Shown here: positions 1-4,674 of the stretch, in pieces
How the letters are laid out: each line of letters opens with the position of its first letter
Numbering within the stretch: the stretch's first letter is position 1
Assembly: GCA_019746155.1 (NCBI GenBank)
Contig: JAIESJ010000185.1
Coordinates: 1 to 5,811 of the forward strand
Direction: 5' to 3'
Origin: Burkholderiales bacterium
GTDB taxonomy: Bacteria; Pseudomonadota; Gammaproteobacteria; Burkholderiales; SG8-41
DNA length: 5,811 nt
The notes under the pieces: model-generated
Seen by the model: only the letters and a program-made list of their open reading frames with translations
Told to the model about the DNA's origin: nothing
Databases searched by the model: none
Translations under genes and position numbers: made by a program

Positions 1-1086
1 CGTGCCTCGGAGCTGATGGGGGGCCGCCGCGGCGCGGCGCGCCTGGTGCATCCCAATGACGATGTGAACAAGGGGCAGTCATCCAACGACACCTTCCCCA
101 CCGCGATGCACGTTGCCGCGGTGATCGCGCTGGAGAGGCGGCTCAAACCCGCAGTCCGGACACTGCGCGCCACCCTGGACAAAAAATCAAAGAAATTCAT
201 GCACATCGTGAAAATCGGGCGCACCCACTTGCAGGACGCCACGCCGCTCACGCTGGGGCAGGAATTCTCCGGCTACGTGGCGCAGCTCGATCACGGGCTG
301 AGACACGTCGACGCTGCACTGCCGCACTTGTGCGAGCTGGCCTTGGGCGGCACCGCGGTCGGCACCGGGCTCAACGCCCATCCCCGGTTCGCGGTGAAAG
401 TCGCGGCGGAACTGAGGAAACTGACGGGGCTGCCGTTCGTCACCGCACCCAATAAGTTCGAGGCGCTTGCCTCCTGCGACGGCGTGGTGCATGCGCACGG
501 CGCGCTGAAGACGCTCGCCGCAAGCCTGATGAAAATCGCCAATGACATCCGCTGGCTTTCCTCCGGGCCGCGCTGCGGCATCGCCGAGATCAGCATTCCC
601 GAGAACGAGCCCGGCAGCTCGATCATGCCGGGCAAGGTCAATCCCACGCAGTCGGAATCCATGACCATGGTGTGCTGCCAGGTATTCGGCAACGATGTTG
701 CGATCAACCTGGGCGGGGCTTCCGGCAATTTCGAGCTGAACGTGTTCCGGCCGCTGGTGATCCGCAATTTCCTGCACAGCGCGAAGCTGCTCGCCCACGC
801 CTGCGAGAATTTCCACGCGCATTGCGCGACCGGCATAGCACCCAATCTCGAGCGCATCGACCGGCTCATGCGTGAATCGCTGATGCTGGTCACCGCGCTG
901 AATCCGCATATCGGCTACGAGAAGGCGGCGGCGATCGCCAAGAACGCGCACAAGAAGGGCATCACGCTCAAGGAATCGGCGGTTGCACTCGGCTATCTGA
1001 CGGCCAGGCAATTCGACGAATGGGTGAAACCCGAGGACATGGTCGGCATCAAGGTGAAGGTGCCGGCGAAGAAAGGCGGACGCTAA
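1..1086 (+). CDS. fumC: Class II fumarate hydratase (fumarase C), 5'-truncated by the window edge
   Basis: The enzyme reversibly hydrates fumarate to (S)-malate in the TCA cycle. It is a cytoplasmic, iron-free homotetramer of the aspartase/fumarase superfamily. The frame is open from base 1 and begins RASEL, so the ATG at 16 is internal and the true start lies upstream. Visible motifs, numbered from base 1, are HPNDDVNKGQSSND (residues 17-30), GRTHLQDATPLTLGQE (73-88) with the catalytic-base His at 76, and the superfamily signature GSSIMPGKVNP (205-215) with the catalytic Ser at 206. An offset of 112 places these at His188 and Ser318 of E. coli FumC, implying about 112 missing residues and no indels between the motifs. 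The 361 visible residues run to a normal C-terminus (WVKPEDMVG followed by a basic tail), a few residues longer than E. coli FumC. All catalytic residues within the visible part are intact. Argininosuccinate lyase and aspartase are less likely given the FumC-specific wording of these motifs. Confidence 0.97.
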   Translation, partial: RASELMGGRRGAARLVHPNDDVNKGQSSNDTFPTAMHVAAVIALERRLKPAVRTLRATLDKKSKKFMHIVKIGRTHLQDATPLTLGQEFSGYVAQLDHGLRHVDAALPHLCELALGGTAVGTGLNAHPRFAVKVAAELRKLTGLPFVTAPNKFEALASCDGVVHAHGALKTLAASLMKIANDIRWLSSGPRCGIAEISIPENEPGSSIMPGKVNPTQSESMTMVCCQVFGNDVAINLGGASGNFELNVFRPLVIRNFLHSAKLLAHACENFHAHCATGIAPNLERIDRLMRESLMLVTALNPHIGYEKAAAIAKNAHKKGITLKESAVALGYLTARQFDEWVKPEDMVGIKVKVPAKKGGR

Positions 1087-1097
1087 AAACTATTTGA

Positions 1098-1170
1098 AAC
1101 CGCCGATACACGCCGATGACGTCAACAACCAGCAGCGCTGATCGGCGTTAATCGGCGTGTATCGGCGGTT
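1098..1170. repeat. Perfect 20-bp inverted repeat made of ~10-bp CGCCGAT units
   Basis: Arms at 1098-1117 and 1151-1170 are exact reverse complements over 20 bp, separated by a 33-base loop. The right side is internally periodic: the core ATCGGCG recurs at 1141, 1151 and 1161, one unit every 10 bp. The left arm carries two matching inverted units. The element begins 11 bases after the fumC stop and ends 63 bases before the next start codon. A run of five T follows the right arm after about 8 bases, so it could cap or protect the fumC mRNA 3' end or act as a weak terminator. The loop is long for a standard intrinsic terminator. It resembles dispersed intergenic repeats that I recall from environmental proteobacterial genomes, but its copy number cannot be judged from one window. 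Confidence 0.85.
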
Positions 1171-1233
1171 AATGGTTGTTTTTCGGTTTGTTGGGGATGA
1201 GTTTTACTCCGTGATCTGTGCGCTAGGTTTTTC

Positions 1234-1938
1234 ATGGACAAGCGAATTGTTGTTGTCACCGGCGGCAACCGCGGCATCGGCTTCGAGATCTGCCGCCAGC
1301 TCGCAAAGCGCGGCCTGCACGTGGTGCTGACCGCGCGCTCTGCGGCCAAGGGCAGGGCGGCCGCCGCGGTGCTGCGCGACGAAGGGCTTGAGGTCGAGCC
1401 CCGGCAGCTTGATGTCACCAGCGCGCGCAGCATCAAGGCCCTGGCCACCCATCTTGATAAGCGCCACGGCCGGCTCGACGTGCTGGTCAACAACGCCGGT
1501 GTGCTGCTCGACCCGCGCGGCTCGCGCCTGCTCGATTCCAAGGTGAACACCTACCGCGATACCCTGGAGACCAACCTGTTCGGCCCCCTCATGCTGTGCC
1601 AGGCGCTCGTGCCGCTGATGCGCAAGAACGGCTACGGCCGCATCGTCAATCTGTCCAGCAGACTCGGCCAGCTCTCGGACATGGGCACCGGCACGCCCGC
1701 CTACCGCATTTCCAAGACCGCGCTCAATGCCTTGACGCGCACCCTCGCCGCCGAGCTCAGGGACACGAACATCCTGGTGAATTCGATGTGCCCGGGGTGG
1801 GTGAAGACCGATATGGGCGGGCCGAAGGCGCCGCGCACGCCGGAGGCGGCGGCGGACACCGCGGTGTGGCTTGCCACGCTGCCTGACGGCGGGCCGAGCG
1901 GCGGTTTTTTCCGCGACCGTCAGCCGCTTCCCTGGTAA
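1234..1938 (+). CDS. NADP-type short-chain dehydrogenase/reductase (carbonyl-reductase-like)
   Basis: A complete 234-residue classical SDR, predicted to be a cytoplasmic NAD(P)H-dependent oxidoreductase acting on a carbonyl or alcohol; the substrate cannot be told. The Rossmann motif TGGNRGIG is at residues 9-16. Arg35 after the second strand favours NADP over NAD. Asp60 lies in the LDVT segment, NNAG is at 86-89, Asn114 is the structural/catalytic Asn, and Ser141/Ser142 precede the catalytic pair Tyr157 and Lys161 (YRISK). The CPGWVKTDMGG segment (186-196) and the ending GFFRDRQPLPW match the carbonyl-reductase-like branch seen in bacteria and plants. The chosen ATG has a short AGG (1225-1227) six bases upstream, which is a weak ribosome site, and the Rossmann strand begins immediately after it, as expected. 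It is probably transcribed separately from fumC, because a 147-bp gap with an inverted repeat lies between them. Family assignment is firm, function is not. Confidence 0.93.
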   Translation: MDKRIVVVTGGNRGIGFEICRQLAKRGLHVVLTARSAAKGRAAAAVLRDEGLEVEPRQLDVTSARSIKALATHLDKRHGRLDVLVNNAGVLLDPRGSRLLDSKVNTYRDTLETNLFGPLMLCQALVPLMRKNGYGRIVNLSSRLGQLSDMGTGTPAYRISKTALNALTRTLAAELRDTNILVNSMCPGWVKTDMGGPKAPRTPEAAADTAVWLATLPDGGPSGGFFRDRQPLPW

Positions 1939-1952
1939 ACGCAGCAGTTGAA

Positions 1953-1958
1953 TATAAT
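1953..1958 (+). promoter_or_regulatory. Consensus -10 hexamer (TATAAT), possible promoter for the small gene
   Basis: A perfect TATAAT lies 15 bases after the reductase stop codon, in a locally AT-rich patch. No good -35 hexamer is found 16-18 bases upstream, where the sequence is CCCTGG-like. It may therefore be weak, activator-dependent or fortuitous. If used, the leader to the ATG at 2062 would be about 97 bases. Confidence 0.3.
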
Positions 1959-1987
1959 CATGTAGTTGCGATTGTGCCGCGGGGTGT

Positions 1988-2017
1988 TTGTGGCGCTCGC
2001 CGGGGCGGCGGTATAGA
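1988..2017 (+). promoter_or_regulatory. Possible sigma-70 promoter (TTGTGG, 18-bp spacer, TATAGA)
   Basis: A TTGTGG hexamer at 1988-1993 is followed after 18 bases by TATAGA at 2012-2017, an imperfect but plausible -35/-10 pair. A start near 2024 would leave a leader of about 38 bases to the ATG at 2062. It would also exclude the in-frame TTG at 2020 as the translation start. It competes with the TATAAT at 1953; neither is proven. Confidence 0.35.
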
Positions 2018-2061
2018 ATTTGCGCGACTCGACTCACCGGACGCAAGACACGCGGGCCTTT

Positions 2062-2292
2062 ATGCTGATTCGGATCAATGGCGGACACACCGCGACCCAG
2101 AGCAGTTCGCGCACGGGCAGTTATCTCGACGTTGCCGACGAATTGGTGGGTGCCGACTGGCATGCCTTTAAAAGCGTCCTCAGCGGCTTTGGCCGTACCG
2201 ACGGCCTGAGCTCTGTCCTGCCCGAAGATTTCTCCGGGTTTGATTTCGACGCCTTCCTGGAGCGCGTCAGCGCGCTCGCCACCCAGGTCTGA
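2062..2292 (+). CDS. Small hypothetical protein, 76 codons, unrecognised
   Basis: I do not recognise this protein. From ATG 2062 it encodes 76 residues, acidic overall, with a Ser/Thr-rich stretch (residues 8-19) and an aromatic- and acid-rich C-terminal half containing DFSGFDFDAFLERV. It has no signal peptide, membrane segment, cysteine or obvious metal site, so a small soluble cytoplasmic protein is likely. Coding is supported by third-position G/C in about three quarters of codons, similar to its neighbours, and by its fit between the reductase and the response regulator on the same strand. The frame also opens upstream at a TTG (2020), but promoter-like sequence overlaps that region, so the ATG is preferred. 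No clear Shine-Dalgarno precedes the ATG. It could still be a chance frame in GC-rich DNA. Confidence 0.5.
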   Translation: MLIRINGGHTATQSSSRTGSYLDVADELVGADWHAFKSVLSGFGRTDGLSSVLPEDFSGFDFDAFLERVSALATQV

Positions 2293-2294
2293 AC

Positions 2295-2327
2295 GCGGCC
2301 GGCTGGAGTGGATCGGCCTGCGGCCGC
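2295..2327 (+). terminator. Weak GC-rich hairpin after the small gene
   Basis: GCGGCCG (2295-2301) can pair with CGGCCGC (2321-2327), leaving a 19-base loop, three bases after the small gene's stop codon. There is no downstream T-run, and an alternative pairing inside the same segment competes. It may be a 3' stabiliser or nothing. The rest of 2328-2390 shows no gene or motif I can support. Confidence 0.2.
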
Positions 2328-2393
2328 AGAAGCGCGCGCCGCCCATGACGGTGAATCATGTCGAAGTGCTGTCCGATTAAATTATCCTGATAG

Positions 2394-2410
2394 ATTAAGC
2401 TTGTCTTAAG
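2394..2410 (+). promoter_or_regulatory. PmrA/QseB-type operator upstream of the response regulator gene
   Basis: Two direct half-sites, ATTAAG (2394-2399) and CTTAAG (2405-2410), are separated by five bases, giving an 11-bp period. The known PmrA-box consensus is YTTAAK-N5-YTTAAK, so this site has one mismatch. It sits 21 bases before a -10-like hexamer, so it overlaps or adjoins the -35 position, where such regulators usually bind to activate. The same pattern recurs before the protease gene. It is probably the site of autoregulation by the response regulator encoded just downstream. Confidence 0.72.
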
Positions 2411-2431
2411 CTTCGCCTCCCAGAATAACGG

Positions 2432-2437
2432 CATAAT
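2432..2437 (+). promoter_or_regulatory. Putative -10 element of the two-component operon
   Basis: CATAAT matches the -10 consensus at five of six positions. It lies 21 bases after the operator's second half-site and would give a leader of about 30 bases before the response regulator ATG. No -35 hexamer resembling TTGACA is present at the right distance, which fits an activator-dependent promoter. Confidence 0.5.
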
Positions 2438-2475
2438 CCATCTGCCTGATCGGGCGGGACTGCCGGAAAGCGAGC

Positions 2476-3138
2476 ATGCGGCTATTGCTGGTGGAAGACG
2501 ATCCCATGATCGGCGCGAGCGTCCAGAAAGGCCTGCGCCAGGACGGCTTCGTCGTGGATTGGGTGCGCGATGGCCACGCTGCCGAGCTGGCCGCTGCCAA
2601 CGGGGTTTACAGCCTGATCCTGCTCGATCTGGGGCTACCGAAAAAAGATGGCCTGGACGTGCTCGCGACGCTGCGCAAGCGCGGCAATACGACGCCGGTG
2701 CTGGTGCTCACTGCGCGTGACGCGATCACCGACCGTGTAAAAGGTCTCGACAGCGGCGCCGACGACTATCTGGTCAAGCCTTTCGATCTGGACGAGCTCG
2801 CAGCGCGCATACGTGCGCTGCTGCGCCGCCAGGCGGGGCGCGCGGAGCCGGTGCTCCACCACGGCGAACTCGCGCTCAATCCATCGACGCACGAAGTGAC
2901 GCTGCGTGGTCAGGCACTCACATTGACGGCGCGCGAGTTTGCGCTGCTTCACGCGCTGCTCGAACGTCCGGGTGCGATCCTGTCGCGCGCGCAGCTGGAA
3001 GAGCGTCTTTACGGCTGGGGCGGGGAAATCGAAAGCAACGCCGTCGAGGTCTACGTCCACTCGCTGCGCAAGAAGCTGGGCGCCGATTTCATCAGGAACG
3101 TGCGCGGCGTCGGTTACATGATACCGAAGCGGATATGA
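2476..3138 (+). CDS. OmpR-family response regulator, QseB/PmrA-like
   Basis: A complete 220-residue transcription factor that accepts phosphate from a partner kinase and binds DNA direct repeats. The receiver domain (about 1-115) shows the acidic pocket Glu7-Asp8-Asp9, the phospho-acceptor Asp51 (ILLDLGLPKKDG), the switch Thr79 in LTARD and Lys101 in VKPF. The winged-helix domain (about 124-218) carries the recognition helix in SNAVEVYVHSLRKKLG (187-202) and the closing RNVRGVGYMI. Length and motifs are typical of the QseB/PmrA/TctD group. The ATG is preceded by GGAAAG (2465-2470), five bases away, a good ribosome site. Its stop overlaps the kinase start by four bases, indicating translational coupling. 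An upstream 11-bp direct repeat suggests autoregulation. The exact orthologue (QseB, PmrA or other) and the signal cannot be fixed from sequence alone, so no symbol is given. Confidence 0.96.
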   Translation: MRLLLVEDDPMIGASVQKGLRQDGFVVDWVRDGHAAELAAANGVYSLILLDLGLPKKDGLDVLATLRKRGNTTPVLVLTARDAITDRVKGLDSGADDYLVKPFDLDELAARIRALLRRQAGRAEPVLHHGELALNPSTHEVTLRGQALTLTAREFALLHALLERPGAILSRAQLEERLYGWGGEIESNAVEVYVHSLRKKLGADFIRNVRGVGYMIPKRI

Positions 3139-4445
3139 TGACTTCGATCCGGCGACGATTGCTGGCCGGACTGCTGGCCGTGGTGCTTTGCGCCGGCTTG
3201 ATCGCTGCGTTCGGCGTTTACCTGCAGGCGCGGCGCGAGGCCAACGAGCTGTTCGATTACCAGCTTAAGCAGATGGCGCTGTCGCTGCGCGACCAGACGT
3301 TCAATCCGTTCGCGGCTGCCGATCCGCCCGAACTCGGCGAGAGTTTCGATTTCGTGATCCAGGTATGGGGACGCGACGGCGTGCGCCTCTACTATTCCCA
3401 TCCGCATCCCCATCTGCCCAACCGCGCCCGGCTCGGCTACGAAACGGTAGCCACGCCCGACGGGCGGTGGCGCGTGTTCAGCTTGCAGCAGCGCGGCCTT
3501 ACTTTCCAGGTGGCGCAGCCGATGAGTGTGCGCGACGAGCTTGCGGCCACCGCCGCATTCCGGACACTGACGCCTTTTCTTTTGTTGTTGCCCGCGCTGG
3601 GGCTGCTGGTGTGGTTCACGGTAGGGCATGGATTGCGCCCGCTCGAAGCCATGGCGCGCGCGGTCAAGGCCCGCACGCCGAGCGCGCTGCAGCCGCTGCC
3701 CGACAGCGGCACGCCCGTGGAGATCCGGCCGCTGGTCGCTGCGCTCAACGACCTGCTGCAGCGGCTCGACCGCACGCTGGGCGCGCAGCGCCGGTTCGTC
3801 GCCGACGCGGCGCACGAGCTGCGCACGCCGCTCACCGCGCTGCGCCTGCAGATCCAGCTCGCGGAGCGCGCGGCGACGGCGGAAGAGCGCGCGGCGGCCT
3901 TCGCAACCGTGAAGGAAGGCCTGACGCGCGCGGCGCATCTCGTCGACCAGTTACTGACGCTGGCACGTCAGGAACCGGAGGGTGCGCCACGGCCGGTCGA
4001 GACCGTCGATCTGGGCGAACTCGCACGGGAAGTGATCGCGGAGCACATGCTGCTCGCCACATCGAAGAACATCGACCTCGGCATGGCGCGCAGCGAAGCG
4101 GTCATCGTAAGCGGCGACCGGGACGGTCTGCGCGTGATGCTGGGAAATCTCGTCGACAACGCGGTGCGCTACACCCCCGGCGGCGGAAAAATCGATGTCT
4201 GCGTATTTTCGGAAGCAGACGGGGCCGTGATCGAAGTGGTCGATAACGGCCCCGGCATCGCCCCCGAAGACCGCGTGCGGGTGTTCGATCGCTTCTTCCG
4301 CGGCGCCGGCCAGGAAATACCCGGTAGCGGCCTCGGACTCGCGATCGTCAAGAATATCGCCGAACGTCATCATGCCCGCGTGATCCTCACCGACGGCCCC
4401 GGCGGCCGGGGGCTGGCGGCAAGCGTCGTTTTCCCCCGTCAATAA
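3135..4445 (+). CDS. Membrane sensor histidine kinase, QseC/PmrB-like
   Basis: A complete 436-residue inner-membrane kinase, partner of the regulator just upstream. Topology: basic N-terminus, membrane segment 1 (about 8-30), periplasmic sensor (about 31-143), membrane segment 2 (about 144-163), HAMP-like linker (about 165-217), then the catalytic core. The phospho-accepting His227 lies in AHELRTPLTALR. The ATP-binding domain shows the N box LGNLVDNAVRYTP (337-349), G1 box DNGPGIAP (370-377), F-box residues FDRFFRG (384-390) and G2 box GSGLGLAI (397-404), all intact. The sensor contains a His-Pro-His-Pro-His run (89-93) that might bind metal. The start is the ATG in the ATGATG at 3135; the ATG at 3138 is equally possible and changes only one residue. 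The overlap with the upstream stop argues for coupled translation at a fixed ratio. The ligand is unknown; the QseC-like architecture is typical of beta- and gammaproteobacteria. Confidence 0.95.
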   Translation: MMTSIRRRLLAGLLAVVLCAGLIAAFGVYLQARREANELFDYQLKQMALSLRDQTFNPFAAADPPELGESFDFVIQVWGRDGVRLYYSHPHPHLPNRARLGYETVATPDGRWRVFSLQQRGLTFQVAQPMSVRDELAATAAFRTLTPFLLLLPALGLLVWFTVGHGLRPLEAMARAVKARTPSALQPLPDSGTPVEIRPLVAALNDLLQRLDRTLGAQRRFVADAAHELRTPLTALRLQIQLAERAATAEERAAAFATVKEGLTRAAHLVDQLLTLARQEPEGAPRPVETVDLGELAREVIAEHMLLATSKNIDLGMARSEAVIVSGDRDGLRVMLGNLVDNAVRYTPGGGKIDVCVFSEADGAVIEVVDNGPGIAPEDRVRVFDRFFRGAGQEIPGSGLGLAIVKNIAERHHARVILTDGPGGRGLAASVVFPRQ

Positions 4446-4462
4446 AGCATTCCTGCGCGCAT

Positions 4463-4483
4463 CGCCGCCGGTCCGCGGCGGCG
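4463..4483 (+). terminator. GC hairpin shortly after the kinase gene (no T-run)
   Basis: CGCCGCCG (4463-4470) pairs perfectly with CGGCGGCG (4476-4483) around a five-base loop, 17 bases after the kinase stop codon. The sequence that follows, CTGTACC, has no T-tract. It is therefore not a canonical intrinsic terminator; it may end the message with help from Rho, protect the 3' end, or reduce read-through into the protease gene. Confidence 0.45.
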
Positions 4484-4497
4484 CTGTACCCCGCCGT

Positions 4498-4514
4498 CTT
4501 AAGCCAGCTTTAAG
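4498..4514 (+). promoter_or_regulatory. PmrA/QseB-type operator, distal site upstream of the protease gene
   Basis: CTTAAG (4498-4503) and TTTAAG (4509-4514), five bases apart, match YTTAAK-N5-YTTAAK at every specified position. The site is about 160 bp before the protease start, farther than a usual -35 position for the visible start. It could be an upstream activating site or serve a more distal transcription start. Confidence 0.7.
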
Positions 4515-4568
4515 TCCAGGCATCCATTCTGCAGTTGCGATGAAGGGCTGCCGCCCGCAAGCGCGGCG

Positions 4569-4586
4569 CCCGTCGCGGAAGACGGG
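4569..4586 (+). other. Short hairpin next to the proximal operator
   Basis: CCCGTC (4569-4574) and GACGGG (4581-4586) form a 6-bp stem with a 6-base loop, ending one base before the proximal operator. It could be a weak terminator for transcripts arriving from the kinase gene, or fortuitous in GC-rich DNA. Confidence 0.25.
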
Positions 4587-4587
4587 T

Positions 4588-4604
4588 CTTAAGATTGTTT
4601 TAAG
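4588..4604 (+). promoter_or_regulatory. PmrA/QseB-type operator, proximal site upstream of the protease gene
   Basis: CTTAAG (4588-4593) and TTTAAG (4599-4604), five bases apart, again match YTTAAK-N5-YTTAAK completely. The half-site order (CTTAAG then TTTAAG) is identical to the distal site 90 bp upstream. It lies about 70 bp before the protease ATG, a sensible place for activation. I see no convincing -10; TAAGAT (4615-4620) is the nearest candidate and is weak. Confidence 0.72.
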
Positions 4605-4612
4605 TCGCAGTG

Positions 4613-4618
4613 CTTAAG
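4613..4618 (+). promoter_or_regulatory. Extra CTTAAG half-site beside the proximal operator
   Basis: A fifth TTAAG-type half-site in this gap begins 14 bp after the previous one, instead of the usual 11. It may extend regulator binding, or it may simply overlap a weak -10 element (TAAGAT, 4615-4620). Confidence 0.4.
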
Positions 4619-4664
4619 ATCGCAGTCACGCAGGCACGGAGCGTTTCCGTGCGCAACTCGTAAT

Positions 4665-4669
4665 GGAGG
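4665..4669 (+). promoter_or_regulatory. Strong ribosome binding site (GGAGG) fixing the protease start
   Basis: GGAGG lies five bases before the ATG at 4675, ideal spacing. The following residues form a signal peptide, so this start is well supported. It is the strongest Shine-Dalgarno in the window, suggesting efficient translation of the protease. Confidence 0.85.
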
Positions 4670-4674
4670 CGATC

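Noticed and set aside
1098..1170. Possible CRISPR array from the repeated CGCCGAT units
   Set aside because: Units are only about 10 bp, adjacent rather than separated by unique spacers, and arranged as an inverted repeat; no cas gene is nearby.
1901..1914. GCGG-T6-CCGC palindrome with a T-run near the end of the reductase gene, terminator-like
   Set aside because: It lies inside the coding frame and encodes the conserved C-terminal Gly-Gly-Phe-Phe segment. The stem is only four base pairs, with the T-run in the loop rather than after it.
2020..2061. TTG at 2020 as an upstream start for the small gene
   Set aside because: It immediately adjoins a likely -10 element, has no ribosome site, and adds 14 residues with no recognisable character; the ATG at 2062 is preferred.
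1204..2346. A long open frame on the minus strand opposite the reductase and the small gene
   Set aside because: It is Arg/Ala/Gly/His-rich with no recognisable domain and lies opposite a complete SDR with all motifs. Such frames are common opposite GC-rich genes.
2395..2413. Tandem TTAAGCTT octamers read as AAGCTT palindromes or a hairpin
   Set aside because: The 11-bp spacing of the TTAAG cores matches the boxes before htrA, where the AAGCTT extension is absent, so direct-repeat operator half-sites are the better explanation.
3264..3269. An isolated CTTAAG in the kinase coding region
   Set aside because: There is no second half-site 11 bp on either side and it encodes in-frame residues, so it is probably coincidental.
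3114..3938. A minus-strand open frame opposite the kinase gene
   Set aside because: Arg/Gln/Ala-rich, low-complexity translation without motifs, opposite a kinase whose transmembrane and catalytic features are intact.
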